Source: Hymenobacter volaticus (GTDB lineage Bacteria; Bacteroidota; Bacteroidia; Cytophagales; Hymenobacteraceae). From it: a stretch of 64,000 nt of DNA. The stretch is from NCBI RefSeq assembly GCF_022921055.1, contig NZ_CP095069.1:1-64000 (forward strand), read 5' to 3'. The notes below the pieces were generated by a model, which worked only from the letters and a program-made list of their open reading frames with translations, was not told where the DNA came from and did no database searches. Of this stretch, positions 28,446 through 38,328 are shown piece after piece; the stretch's first letter is position 1, and every line of letters starts with the position of its first letter. Made by a program: the position numbers and the translations under genes.

Positions 28446-30316
28446 CTACTTGATTAGCAGCTCCGTTGGTGGACTTTTGCGGCCATTGGGCGCTACGGTT
28501 ACCGCCCGCACAGTAATCTGCCGGCTTTGGGGCACCGTAAACGGCTTGGTGTAGAGTTCGGTGGTTTCGTCGGGCATCTTCCCATCCAAAGTATAGCGAA
28601 TCTGCGAGCCTGGCACTAGGGTACGAAGCGTCAACACGGTTTTGTTGCCTTGCTTAACTACACTGGCGCTGTCTAGACCTAAGGGTTCGGGCACGCGGTA
28701 GTTGATTTTCTTGGCATCGAGGCGGGCAAATTGCTGACCCATACGGGGCAAGAAAGCATCGTAGCTTTTCAGGGCGGCGGGCGTCCAGGCTACTTCGGCG
28801 GCGGCCATAAAGCGCGGGAACAGCATGTACTCCGCTTTTTCTGGGGTCGTGATGTACTCGGTCCACATGTTGGCCCTACACCCATAATATGCTTTTGCTG
28901 CTCGGGCGTGAGTTCTTTGGGTAGCGGGTTGTAGGAATACACTTTCGCCAAAGGCAAGTAACCGCCAATCATGAGCGGCTCGTAGGGGCTGTGCGGCTGC
29001 GGGTTCTGACCGTAATCAAGGTAGAGGTTGGTGGTAGGCGTCATCACCACGTCGTGGCCGTGCTGGGCGGCCTCGATGCCGCCTTTCTCACCGCGCCAAC
29101 TCATCACCGTGGCGCTTGGCGCGATGCCGCCTTCCAGGATTTCATCCCAGCCAATCAGCTTTTTGCCCTTGCCTTCCAAGAATTTCTCGATGCGACGGTT
29201 AAACCAGCCTTGCACCTTTTCCACATCGGTGAAGCCTTCGCGCTTCATAATTTCTTGCACCGCCGCGCTTTCTTTCCAACGGGCTTTTGGGGCCTCATCA
29301 CCACCAATGTGAATGTACTTGCCCGGAAACAAGGCACTTACTTCGGTCAGCACATTCTCAAAGAACTGAAAGGTCGGCTCGGTGGGACACACAATATCCT
29401 CATTAACGCCCCACTTAGTCCAGGTTTGATAGGGCCCCGGCTTGCAAGCCAATTCGGGATACGCCGCCAGAATAGCTACCGAGTGGCCCGGCATTTCTAT
29501 TTCCGGCACAATAGTGACGTAGCGCTTCTGGGCATAGGCTATCACGTCCTTGATTTGCTCTTGGGTGTAGAAGCCCCCGTAAGGCGTGCCGTCGTACTTG
29601 AAGTCGGCTGGCGTTTTCATCTGTTGCTGCGCGCCAAGCAAGGTTTCCGAACGGAAGGCGCTGATTTCCGTGAGCTTCGGGTACTTCTTGATTTCGATGC
29701 GCCATCCCTGGTCGTCGGTCAGGTGCCAATGAAACGTATTCATCTTGTAAGCGGCCAAAAAGTCGATGTACTTCTTGACAAACGACACCGGAAAGAAATG
29801 GCGGCACACGTCGAGCATGCCCCCACGCCATTGAAAAGCGGGTTGGTCGGTGATGCGCACGTAAGGCACCTTGGCGGTAGCCGCGGCGCGGGGTGGCAGT
29901 AGTTGCAACAACGTCTGGGTGCCATAAAACAGCCCTGGTCCACCCGCCGCTGTAATCTTGACGCCCCCCTTATCGACCACAAGCTGGTAGGCTTCAGGAC
30001 TGGTTGTGGCGGCAGTAGCGAGGACGATTTGGGCCGTTTGGCGGTTGGTGGTGAGCGTGACCGTTTTGCCAAGCGGTGTTAGCATGCCTTGCAGCAGGGT
30101 GGCCACGTTGCGCTCAGCCGGGCTAACGGCGTACACGTTTATTTTTTGGGGCAGTACGTAGGTGGCGGCGTAGGCTTTGACCTCCCGTGGCAGGGGTACC
30201 AGCCCGAGGCTTTGCGCGGATATTTCTGATCCTTGGGCCAGCGCTATCTGGCTAGTTAATAGACCTGTGGCTAGCAGCCCGCATACCCGGGCTTTCAATG
30301 TAAGGTTAAAGAGCAT
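28446..30316 (-). pseudogene. Beta-N-acetylhexosaminidase (GH20), frame broken
   Basis: Removes terminal N-acetylglucosamine from chitin oligosaccharides or glycans. Signal peptide at 1-28 (LLATGLLTSQIALAQG), a GH20b-like N-terminal domain, then the catalytic barrel: FQWRGGMLDVCRHFFP, FHWHLTDDQGWRIEIKKYP, VPEIEMPGHSVAILAAYPEL and HIGGDEAPKARW with the catalytic Asp340-Glu341 pair. The frame ends after HIMGVGPTC, while the rest of the barrel and a C-terminal chitobiase-like domain (WTEYITTPEKAEYML, then IRYTLDGKMPDETTELY) continue in another frame to 28446. One extra base in the C run at 28874-28876 restores GVGANMWTEY and a 623-residue enzyme. The gene follows susD after a terminator, at the end of the chitin locus. 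Confidence 0.9.
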
Positions 30317-30426
30317 GCAGAGCTAAACTTGAAAATGAAGTGAGCGGCGGAGTGAGAATAGGAGAAGGGTAGTAACCGTATTACCCGCGCAGGGCGACAC
30401 TGTACTTCCTCTCCTTGGACTGTAAA

Positions 30427-30468
30427 GTAAAAGAAGCTTACACTACCTCGCAGTGAAGCTTCTTTTAC
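30427..30468 (-). terminator. Terminator after susD of the chitin locus
   Basis: The arms 30427-30444 and 30452-30468 pair over 17 bp with a single bulged A (GTAAAAGAAGCTT is shared by both arms in inverted form). On the minus strand it begins 23 bases after the susD stop and ends in a run of T. It separates susC/susD from the GH20 gene. Confidence 0.8.
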
Positions 30469-30490
30469 AATCAATTCAGAAAAGGTTAAC

Positions 30491-32068
30491 TTACTTGTCC
30501 CACCATACCCGGCCCGTTAGGTTATCACCACCCGTTACGGCGCCGCTGGCGGCGCGGTAGTTGTTGGGGTTGGAGGTGATTTCCGCAGTTGGGTAAGGGA
30601 AGCGGCGCGGAATCTGCCCACTGGTTGCGTTGTTGGGATACGATACTGGCGTGAGTACCGGGATGCCAGTGCGGCGCCAGTTCGACCACGACTCGTAGAA
30701 ATCTAGCAAGGTGTTGGTGTGGGCCCAATACTGCGTGTTAATCATTTGCAAGCCATTGCCAGCGTTGTAAGGATGCGCAGCCAGGTAAGTGGTAGCCTCC
30801 GCCGCGGGGATGGTCAATGCTGCATCGTATTGGCTGAGGCAGGTTATAGCAGCCGTTACGCCCGCATTGTAGTGCGCCACGGCGCTACCCAGGCCCCAGC
30901 GCTGTGCAGCCTCTGCTAGCAGCAGTTCCGACTCGGCATACGTCAGCACGAACGTCGGACCATTGCGCTTGATCATGCCCGGGCTCGGCGACGAATAGTC
31001 GGGAATTGAGGTGTAATCAGGCGCTGTCGACACATCGTATGCGGGCCGGCCACTTAAGTCCCGGCCATTAGGCAAACCCTTTTGCGCCGCGAAAGTGGCT
31101 ATAGGCGTCTGGCTCGGAGTTTTGGTGGCATCGCTGGTGTAGAGCCGCGTAACTGCGATTCGAGTTAGGCGCGGGTCGTTGTTGGTTTTCAGGTAGTCAA
31201 TGAAAGTCTTCGACCATTTCACGTAGTAGTGTTCCTGACCACCGTCGCCGAGCAGTACTTGGCTGTTGCGGTTCTGGGTGGTGCGTCCGCCAACCGCGTC
31301 GTGCAGCACAATGGCGTTGTCGGCGTTGCTTTGCATGGTTTTACCCTGCACCTGGGTGGCGTACTGCTTAGCAGTGGCCTCATTTACCTTGGTTAGGCGC
31401 ATGGCCATGCGCAAAATCAACGAATTGCCGAACCGCTGCCACTGCTCGATGTTGCCTTTGAAAAACACATCGTTGGCCGAAATGTCAGCTGCCGGATCGA
31501 GGGCCGCGGTGGCTTCGCTCACTTCCTTCAACAAGTCGGTGTAGATGTCTTCCTGCTTGTCGTACTTCGGGGTGATGACGCCGGTGTAGTAGCCTTGACC
31601 CGCCTCCACATACGGCACGTCGCCGTAGAGGTCAGTGATGCGCTCCATGATCAAAGCCCGCATGATGCGCGCCATCTGGTGCAGGTTTTTGTACTGCGGC
31701 TTGTTGCGGGTTTGCTCCACCAAGTCAGTTACCGACTTCACTTGCTCGCTGTAGCTTTTCTCCCAGTAAGCGGCCGTATAGCCCTCGTTGAGCAAGTATT
31801 TGTCGCCGGCCCAATAGCTGATCACCGTGGCCATGCCCTGCACAAACATCGAGCAGTGAATCAGATTGGCGCGCCAGGTTTCGTAAGCAAAGTCAGTACT
31901 GCCCGTGTACGTAAGCTGCGACTGCGTGAGCAAGTAATTGGCATCAAACGAGCTTTGGGTATAAGTCGCTGGATTGGTGTTGACGTCTTCGAAATTGTCG
32001 GTACAGCTACTGGCCAGCAACAGGGCGGCACTGGCTAGCACGGCATGTTTTGGAAATATGCTTTTCAT
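30491..32068 (-). CDS. SusD-like outer-membrane lipoprotein (SusD-like_2 type)
   Basis: Ligand-binding lipoprotein partner of the SusC receptor at 32114-35170. The start is ATG at 32068 (MKSIFPKHAVLASAALLLASSC), with the lipobox cysteine at residue 22; the upstream open frame adds no signal features. The sequence FEDVNTNPATYTQSSFDANYLL and the region LHQMARIMRALIMERITDLYGDVPYVEAGQG are characteristic of the SusD/RagB group with the SusD-like_2 layout. It ends with the usual WSNWRRTGIPVL and PRRFPYPTAEITSN segments. It follows susC by 45 bases. The presence of GH18, GH20 and a GlcNAc catabolic gene nearby suggests chitin oligosaccharides as ligand. Confidence 0.92.
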   Translation of the reverse strand: MKSIFPKHAVLASAALLLASSCTDNFEDVNTNPATYTQSSFDANYLLTQSQLTYTGSTDFAYETWRANLIHCSMFVQGMATVISYWAGDKYLLNEGYTAAYWEKSYSEQVKSVTDLVEQTRNKPQYKNLHQMARIMRALIMERITDLYGDVPYVEAGQGYYTGVITPKYDKQEDIYTDLLKEVSEATAALDPAADISANDVFFKGNIEQWQRFGNSLILRMAMRLTKVNEATAKQYATQVQGKTMQSNADNAIVLHDAVGGRTTQNRNSQVLLGDGGQEHYYVKWSKTFIDYLKTNNDPRLTRIAVTRLYTSDATKTPSQTPIATFAAQKGLPNGRDLSGRPAYDVSTAPDYTSIPDYSSPSPGMIKRNGPTFVLTYAESELLLAEAAQRWGLGSAVAHYNAGVTAAITCLSQYDAALTIPAAEATTYLAAHPYNAGNGLQMINTQYWAHTNTLLDFYESWSNWRRTGIPVLTPVSYPNNATSGQIPRRFPYPTAEITSNPNNYRAASGAVTGGDNLTGRVWWDK

Positions 32069-32113
32069 AAAGAGGTAAGTCGTTGAAGTGAACCGGTTGG
32101 ACAAGCACGAGCC

Positions 32114-35100
32114 CTAGAACTTGGCGCTCAAGTTGAGGCCCAGCGTCCGGGATGGTGGCACGCCACCTAGCTCCAAACCTTGCGAGAAGGCGTTGTAGCT
32201 GCCCTCGGGGTCGATGTTGTCGGTTAGGCGCCGGATGAAAAACAGGTTCCGAGCTACCAAACTCAGCGTCAGTCGCTGCACTTTGTTGTTGAACAGCGCA
32301 CTCGGGAATGAATAGCCCAGCGTTAACTGCCGCAGCTTGATAAAGCTAGCGTCCTGCACAAACTGCTTGGAGACGTTGTTGGCCAAGGTGCCGTAATAGG
32401 TGGCGGCGTCCACGTTGTCAGGCCCGAAAGTGCCCTCCCGGTTCTCCAGCGTTTCCTTGCGCAATCCGAAGATCGTGGCGTAGTAGTCGGTAGCCGAGAA
32501 GATCTTAGCGCCAAATTTCCCGTCGATCAGCACGCCCAGGTTGAAGCGTTTGTAGGTGAAATCGTTGCTCCAGCCGCCGGTCCAGGGGTGAAAGGCGGTG
32601 CCGAACGCCGTCAAATTGCCCCGCGCCGGTGTGCCATTGGGCGTCAGCGCAATGCTACCATCGGTGTTGTACTTGTAGTCGTATGCCAGCACTTGGCCGA
32701 AGGGCTTGTCTACCAGTTGCCCCACGAAACCTACGCCCGAACGCGAGGTAGCGTACACCGACTGTGTTTGGCCAGCGGCCAGTGAAATAACAGTGCTCTT
32801 GTTGTAGGCAGTATTAAACGACGAAGTCCAGGTGAAGTCGGTGGTTTTCACGGGCACCACGGTCAGCAGCATTTCTACGCCCTTGTTTTCTAATTCGCCC
32901 GCATTCAATACCGCACCCGAATAGCCAGATGTTATAGAGGAAGGCGCGTTTACAATCTCGTTGGTTGACTTCTTTTTATAGAAAGTCAAGTCCAGGCGCA
33001 CGCGGCTCTCGGCAAAACCGAGTTCGGTACCGAACTCAATTTCTGAGGCCTCTGAAGCTAGTAGGCCGCGGTTCGGAATATTAGCATTGTCGGGGTTGCC
33101 GAACGGTATGCCCAGCAGCGTCGACGACGACAGGGCATAACTCAGCTGCGTCTGGTAGGGATTGGTAGCCTGCCCCACTTTCGAATAGCCGGCCCGGAGC
33201 TTACCGAACGTCAGGAACTGAGGCTTCCAAAGCTCGGTAAACACAAACGAGCCGCTTACCCCTGGATACGTGGTGCTCAGGTCGTTGTCAACGCCGGGCG
33301 TGGCCAGCGTCGAAAACCAGTCGCGCCGGAGAGTGGCCGTCAGGAACAGAAACTCCCGATACGAGAAGTCCACCGAGCCGTACACCGACTGGATTTCCTG
33401 ATCGCTGAAAATGGGGAGCACCGACCGGGTTTTGGTGTTGCCAAGGGTGTTGATGCCGAAAATGGCGAAATCGGTACCGAAATTCTGGAAGCCTTCCTGC
33501 TTAGTGCGGCGGTAGCTGGCCCCTAGGTTAGGGGTGAACGAGAAATCTTCCCCAACCGTGAAGGTCTTGCCGACCAGCCCGTCGGCGTTGAGGTCAGTAA
33601 ACCGCGATGTTATTTCGGTGAGGCTACCCAGCGGACGGTAGGCCGTGCCGGAAGGAGTTACGTTGGTGATACGGTCCGAATACGCGTCGCGCCCAACCCG
33701 GCCCTGAAAAAACAAGCCGTTGTCAAGCGTATAGCGTGCTGACACCGACGAGAGCAGCCGCTCACGGTTGGTGTTGTTGACGAACTTGTTGGCCGCAAAG
33801 TAGGGGTTGGTATTATATACGTTGCCCGTATTGAAGGTCAGTTCGTTGCCATCTGGTTTAGTGCCCGGCTGCAAAGTGCGCACGTCCAAGCTGGTTGGTA
33901 GGAACGCTACGTTAAAGTTGGCGTTGCCTGCTCCGTCCGACAGAATCGGCCGGTTTTTGGCTTGCTCCAAAATGTAGTTGGCGCGCGCGTCAATGGTTAA
34001 GTGCTTGAACGGGTCAAACGTGCCTACAAAGTTGAACGTCTGCCGGTCGAGGCGCGAGTTCGGCACTACGGCTTTGTTGGACAAGTCGCTAGCCGACAAC
34101 CGGACCGAGCCCCCAGTGAAGCTTTTGTTGAAGGCGAGCGTATTAGTAAAGCTGCCCCCGTCGCGGTAGAAGTTGCGGATGTTGTCTTTCTGCGCCACGT
34201 AGGGCCGCTCTGTCCCATCAAATTGCACCACGTTGGAGCCATCGAGACGGCCGCCCCAGCTGGAGTTGCCCGATGTAGCGGCGGCGGTTGCCGAGGTGGG
34301 CTTCAGGTTGTTGGACCCTTGGCCGTATTCGTACTGCCAATCGGTAAGGTTGAACACCCGCTGCACCACATAGTTGCTGTTGAACTCCAGGCCGTCGTTG
34401 CCTTTGGCGCTTTTGGTGGTAATCAGAATTACGCCCGCCTTGGCCCGGTAGCCATATAGCGCCGACGCTGCGGCTCCCTTCAGCACCGAAATCGACTCGA
34501 TGTCGTCGGGGTTGATGTTGGAAATAGGGTCGCCGAAATCGGGAGCGTTGTCGTACTGGCCGCCGCTGTTGCCGATGGTCGCGCCAGCGCCGCCGCTAGG
34601 CTGGCTTTCTACTGGCACCCCGTTGATGACGTACAACGGCTGGTTGGTTTGGTTGAGGCTGGAGGCACCCCGAATAATCACGTTGCTCGACGAACCCGGT
34701 CCGCCCGAAGTGGAGTTTACGTTCAAGCCCGCCACTTTACCTACCAGCGAGTTAGCTACGTTGGTTTCGCGGGCTTCCGTGAGTGAGGTGCCTTTGATTT
34801 CAGTTACCGAGTAGCCCAGCGTTCTGCGGTCACGCGCCACGTTCAGGGCTGTTACCACTACTTCATTGAGCGTCTGGGCACTTTCAACCAGCGAAACGTC
34901 GATAACGGCTTGCGAACCTACAGCAACCGTTTTGGAATCGTACCCAATAGACGAGAAAACGAGCGTGGCATTGTCGGGCACGGAAATGGAATAGCCTCCA
35001 TCCGCATTCGTGCTAAGGCCCTGCTGAGTACCCTGCACAATAACAGTAACCCCCGGCAGTGCGCCCCCTTTCGAGTCGGTTACCTTGCCGGATACCGTTT

Positions 35101-35170
35101 TGGTTTGCGCCTGTGCTAAGCTGTGCAAGCCTAATACTGGCAGTAAAGTAAGCCAAGTAGATCTGTTCAT
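32114..35170 (-). CDS. SusC/RagA-type TonB-dependent outer-membrane receptor
   Basis: A 1018-residue outer-membrane importer, presumably for chitin oligosaccharides. Signal peptide at 1-21 (LLPVLGLHSLAQA), then directly the carboxypeptidase-regulatory-like domain (VSGKVTDSKGGALPGVTVIVQGT), the SusC motif LNEVVVTALNVARDRRTLGY, the plug (NVANSLVGKVAGLNVNSTSG, VIIRGASSLN, LYVINGVPV) and a barrel ending RTLGLNLSAKF with a terminal phenylalanine. Unlike the receptor at 3178-6636 it has no STN domain, and no FecI/FecR pair is adjacent. Control is therefore more likely through the LacI-type regulator; a copy of its likely operator lies about 510 bases upstream. Confidence 0.95.
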   Translation of the reverse strand: MNRSTWLTLLPVLGLHSLAQAQTKTVSGKVTDSKGGALPGVTVIVQGTQQGLSTNADGGYSISVPDNATLVFSSIGYDSKTVAVGSQAVIDVSLVESAQTLNEVVVTALNVARDRRTLGYSVTEIKGTSLTEARETNVANSLVGKVAGLNVNSTSGGPGSSSNVIIRGASSLNQTNQPLYVINGVPVESQPSGGAGATIGNSGGQYDNAPDFGDPISNINPDDIESISVLKGAAASALYGYRAKAGVILITTKSAKGNDGLEFNSNYVVQRVFNLTDWQYEYGQGSNNLKPTSATAAATSGNSSWGGRLDGSNVVQFDGTERPYVAQKDNIRNFYRDGGSFTNTLAFNKSFTGGSVRLSASDLSNKAVVPNSRLDRQTFNFVGTFDPFKHLTIDARANYILEQAKNRPILSDGAGNANFNVAFLPTSLDVRTLQPGTKPDGNELTFNTGNVYNTNPYFAANKFVNNTNRERLLSSVSARYTLDNGLFFQGRVGRDAYSDRITNVTPSGTAYRPLGSLTEITSRFTDLNADGLVGKTFTVGEDFSFTPNLGASYRRTKQEGFQNFGTDFAIFGINTLGNTKTRSVLPIFSDQEIQSVYGSVDFSYREFLFLTATLRRDWFSTLATPGVDNDLSTTYPGVSGSFVFTELWKPQFLTFGKLRAGYSKVGQATNPYQTQLSYALSSSTLLGIPFGNPDNANIPNRGLLASEASEIEFGTELGFAESRVRLDLTFYKKKSTNEIVNAPSSITSGYSGAVLNAGELENKGVEMLLTVVPVKTTDFTWTSSFNTAYNKSTVISLAAGQTQSVYATSRSGVGFVGQLVDKPFGQVLAYDYKYNTDGSIALTPNGTPARGNLTAFGTAFHPWTGGWSNDFTYKRFNLGVLIDGKFGAKIFSATDYYATIFGLRKETLENREGTFGPDNVDAATYYGTLANNVSKQFVQDASFIKLRQLTLGYSFPSALFNNKVQRLTLSLVARNLFFIRRLTDNIDPEGSYNAFSQGLELGGVPPSRTLGLNLSAKF

Positions 35171-35681
35171 AGATTTCAGACGACTATTTTGTGATTAGAA
35201 AACGCGGCGGGACAACTTCAAAAGCAAGATTTCCGAAGAAATTCAGCCGGTTTCGACAAAAGGCAGGCTGAAACCGGATACACAGAGAGTGTCTTCGCCT
35301 CAAAGCGAAGGGAAATAGAATATCTAAGACCAGACCCGAAAGCCTAGCGCCAAGCAATGCAATGACCTATTCTAGCAGCCTGAGCAGGAAACAGGCTGGC
35401 ACTTTTTATCAATAAAGCCCGCACCAAGTGCGGTAACTATACCTCTTAGCTTGAGGAGCTAAATGGAGCGTTGCAAACAGAGTAGCTGTCGTTGTTAGAG
35501 TGACAATGATGCGATACTTATTATCCTCAGAATCTGCTTGATCGTAGCCAAGCGGCGTACGATTGTTTTAAGCTGAGGGCCCCAACTCTTTTATGATGGC
35601 AAATAAGATTATTCAAACACTTAATTGACCACCTGTTCCAAACATACTGGTCTAGTCTGTGGAAAGCAAGTAGTTAAAGAA

Positions 35682-35703
35682 AAAAATGTGTGCGCACACG
35701 CAA
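35682..35703. promoter_or_regulatory. Putative operator of the LacI-type regulator (copy 1)
   Basis: Centred on the perfect 12-bp palindrome GTGTGCGCACAC at 35688-35699. The surrounding 22 bases are identical to those at 40485-40506 in the nagB/lacI gap. It lies upstream of susC and downstream of GH18 on the coding strand, which fits control of susC/susD. Confidence 0.65.
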
Positions 35704-35718
35704 GAAAATTTTACATGA

Positions 35719-35735
35719 GTTGCCGCACACGCAAC
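35719..35735. promoter_or_regulatory. Secondary operator-like site next to copy 1
   Basis: GTTGCCGCACACGCAAC carries the right half of the operator core (GCACACGCAA) and GTTGC/GCAAC complementary ends. It lies about 31 bases from the first site centre to centre, about three helical turns, and a similar weak second site accompanies copy 2. Confidence 0.45.
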
Positions 35736-35959
35736 TGCCTTTCACCAAGCACTTATTAGCACGTTCTAAGGCTTTTAAATCGATTTCTATGTTAACGCAA
35801 AAAGTATTCAGGTTTTTGCGATATAACTTTTCATAAATACCTGTGATTGGACGGTTTTCCTTTCAAATTAGACTAGGCTAGGAAACCTTGCCCTTAGTAA
35901 TGGCTTAGTTTCGCTCATGCTGTATACAGCTTAAACCAGAAGCATCAATCCTACCATGG

Positions 35960-36889
35960 CTAGTGAGTAGCAGGCTTTGTTGGAGCACGGCGCCGTACTT
36001 CCTCATGGATAGCTGAAAGCAGAGAGGTAGCACCAACTGCATCCTGCGACAGCTCCCAGATCATAATTCCACTGGCTTGATCCAAGGCCAGTTTGGTTTT
36101 GCTTTTGATCGTGGGCAAGCCGTTGTAGCCGACCCCGGAAAACAAATCCATCTTCGGGTCGGCACCTTGAGCTAGTAAGGCTGTAAACGCCACACCACCA
36201 GGCTGACCGTAAAAAGGCACACCCAATACCGTTTTGTTAACCGGCAAACCGCGTCCCTTCCAATAAGCGAGGGTTTGCACTGCGTCGGCATAGGTTGAGT
36301 GAGTTGGCGCTGGAGCGTCGTAAGCCATAATGTTCATGAAGTCGACGCAGTCGAACACACTGCTTGCTATGCCGGGCCCGGCCCAAGTGCCGCCCGCTAT
36401 TGCGGCTGTGAGCAGCTTACCTTGAGGACGAAGCTGCGCGGCTAATTGCTGCATCAAAGTGGCATAGCCGCTGGCTGTGCGTGCATCCGGGTGCTCCCAG
36501 TCCATATCAATACCATCGAGCTGGTATTCCTGCGCCAAACGCACCAAGTTGGTAACGAAAACGCTGGTAAGAGCTGAGTTGGCTCCGATAGAATCGAAGG
36601 CACTGTGGTTGCCATCATGCCAGCCACCCACCGAGACGAGTACCCGCACTTTGGCAGCGTGGGCGGCTTTTACTAGTTGTCTGAGTTTATCGGGATTCTG
36701 CATAGGCTCTAAACCACCGGTAGCAGTGGGATGCACAAAAGCGTAGTTGACGTGCGTGAGCTGAGCGAGCTGCGCCGGATTAATGTCGCCGCGCCAAGAC
36801 GGTAAGTAGCCCACCACCCGAAACTGGCCCTGCACCACCCTAGCTTGCAGCAGTAGGCAAGTCACTAGTAACCACAGTATTCTTTTCAT
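35960..36889 (-). CDS. Glycoside hydrolase family 18 (chitinase-like)
   Basis: A 309-residue secreted GH18 enzyme expected to cleave chitin or chitin oligosaccharides. ATG at 36889 gives a signal peptide (MKRILWLLVTCLLLQARVVQG). The barrel motifs are FRVVGYLPSWRG, THVNYAFVHP, VRVLVSVGGWHDG and the catalytic D-x2-D-x-D-x-E as DGIDMDWEHP with the acid/base Glu132, then VDFMNIMAYDA and VLGVPFYGQ. Only the catalytic domain is present, with no chitin-binding module. It starts 11 bases after the transporter stop codon, so the two are in one operon. Confidence 0.93.
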   Translation of the reverse strand: MKRILWLLVTCLLLQARVVQGQFRVVGYLPSWRGDINPAQLAQLTHVNYAFVHPTATGGLEPMQNPDKLRQLVKAAHAAKVRVLVSVGGWHDGNHSAFDSIGANSALTSVFVTNLVRLAQEYQLDGIDMDWEHPDARTASGYATLMQQLAAQLRPQGKLLTAAIAGGTWAGPGIASSVFDCVDFMNIMAYDAPAPTHSTYADAVQTLAYWKGRGLPVNKTVLGVPFYGQPGGVAFTALLAQGADPKMDLFSGVGYNGLPTIKSKTKLALDQASGIMIWELSQDAVGATSLLSAIHEEVRRRAPTKPATH

Positions 36890-36900
36890 AAGGTACTGGC

Positions 36901-38185
36901 TTAAGCGGTGGGTACGGCGTGCTTCACGGGTTTCTGCGTTTGGTAGGCATGTCCTTTCAAGGCGAAAAACAGCACATACAGATAGCACGGCACTAGCAGC
37001 AAATACGCCTGCTGCAACCCAATACTTTCGCTGAGTTTGCCATAGATGTACGGCAGCACTGCTCCACCCCCAATACCCATAATCAACAGGGCCGAACCTC
37101 GTTCTGTGAAGCTACCTAGACCTTTAATGCCCAGCGGGAAAATAGCGGGCCACATCAGCGAATTAGCCAGCCCGAGCAAAGCCACGAACAGCACCGACGT
37201 GTAGCCGTGAGTGAACACCACGCCCCCTGTGAACACCACGCCCACCAGAGCGCAAATCCGAAGGGCCATCTGCTGAGTCACGTACCGTGGAATGGCCCAA
37301 ATGCCCACGCAGTACCCAACCAGCATGGCTATCAGCGTGAGAGAAGTGAAGTTGCGAGCTATATCGAGGCTAATGCCCTGCGAGCGGCCATACTGACTGA
37401 TGGTGTCACCGGCAATCACCTCGACACCAACACAGCAAAAAATAGCGCCCACCCCAGCAGTAGATGTGGAAAGTGCCAGATGCTACCCGCCGGCTCTAGC
37501 GCACTAACTTCTGCTGCGTCCGGCTGCGTGGCAATCTCCGGCAAGCCCGACAGCCTAATCAACAGCGCGAGTACCAGTAGTGCCCCGGCCATCACCACGT
37601 AAGGAAAAACTACCCGGTCGGCTAACTCTTGCAGCAGTTCGGCTTTGGCAGCTGGCGAAATTGCTTTGGCCAGTTGGCCTTCTAACTCGGTAGCTCCCTT
37701 CAATACAACTGCACCTATTAGCACTGGACTAAGGGCTCCGGCTACTTTATTACAGATACCTAGGATACTAATGCGTTGGGCCGCACTTTCTATAGGCCCC
37801 AAAATGCTCGCGTACGGGTTGGATGCCGTTTGCAACAACGCTAGTCCTGCTCCTTGCACAAACAAGCCCGAGAGAAAGAGAGGAAACGACCGAATCTGCG
37901 CCGCCGGCACAAATACGAGCGCGCCCCCTGCCATTACTACCAAGCCGAGGGCCATGCCATTCTTGAACCCTGTTTTTTGCAGGATCAGCGAGGAAGGAAT
38001 CGCCAGAAAGACGTAGGCAATGTAAAAGGCAAACGTAACCAGCAGGGCCTGCGAATAGGTTAGTTCGCAGGCAATTTTCAGAAAGGGTATCAGCGTGCCG
38101 TTCAGCCAGGTGATAAACCCAAAAATGAAAAAAAGCGCGCCAATAATAGCCAGCGGGGGATAACGGACTCTCTAGCGTTGCTCAT
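36901..38185 (-). pseudogene. FucP-like MFS sugar transporter (GlcNAc permease candidate), two frame breaks
   Basis: A 12-helix inner-membrane symporter of the fucose/glucose-galactose (FHS) group; in this setting the likely substrate is N-acetylglucosamine or chitobiose. Typical motifs: LFFIFGFITWLNGTLIPFLK, ALLVTFAFYIAYVFLAIPSS, LFVQGAGLALLQTASNPYASILGP, VEVIAGDTISQYGRSQGI and LVGYCVGIWAIPRYV. The reading frame changes twice. The ATG at 38185 (MSNARESVIP) joins the body if one base is added to the G run at 38155-38159. The N- and C-terminal halves join at GVGAIFCCVGVEV if one base is added to the C run at 37452-37455. The joined protein has 428 residues, the normal length. Two breaks of the same kind in one otherwise conserved gene suggest sequence error. 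Confidence 0.87.
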
Positions 38186-38268
38186 TCGTAGTCAGACGGT
38201 TATGGGTAGCATTGTGTTTGCCTGTTGGCGGCACGACATCAAGCGCAAAACGGATATACCTCACCTGT

Positions 38269-38300
38269 CTAGCGCAGCATAGCATGCTATGCCGCGCTAG
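38269..38300. repeat. Near-perfect palindrome between nagB fusion and transporter
   Basis: CTAGCGC at 38269 and GCGCTAG ending at 38300 flank GCATAGCATGCTATGC; the only mismatch is A opposite C. It forms a 15-pair stem around a small loop and lies between the nagB-fusion stop and the transporter start, so it may limit read-through or protect the mRNA end. There is no clear T tract. Confidence 0.6.
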
Positions 38301-38328
38301 TTCAGTTGCTTTCTTTCAGTGGAATGTG

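Larger units (their letters stand above)
35171..35959. other. Long intergenic region upstream of the chitin susC
   Basis: About 790 bases, A/T-rich relative to its surroundings, with no convincing gene. It contains the palindromic operator at 35682-35703, an accompanying half-palindrome at 35719-35735, and a short hairpin CAGCCTG (35376-35382) with CAGGCTG (35392-35398). The susC promoter should lie here, and its leader may be long. Confidence 0.5.

Noticed and set aside
28991..29902. A 303-codon open frame on the plus strand inside the GH20 gene
   Set aside because: It lies fully antisense to a well-conserved GH20 barrel, and its translation is rich in Arg, His and Leu with no recognisable domain. 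This is expected for high-G+C antisense frames.
35376..35398. Short hairpin CAGCCTG/CAGGCTG as a terminator for GH18
   Set aside because: The stem has only 7 bp, lies about 560 bases from the GH18 stop, and faces no T tract on the minus strand.
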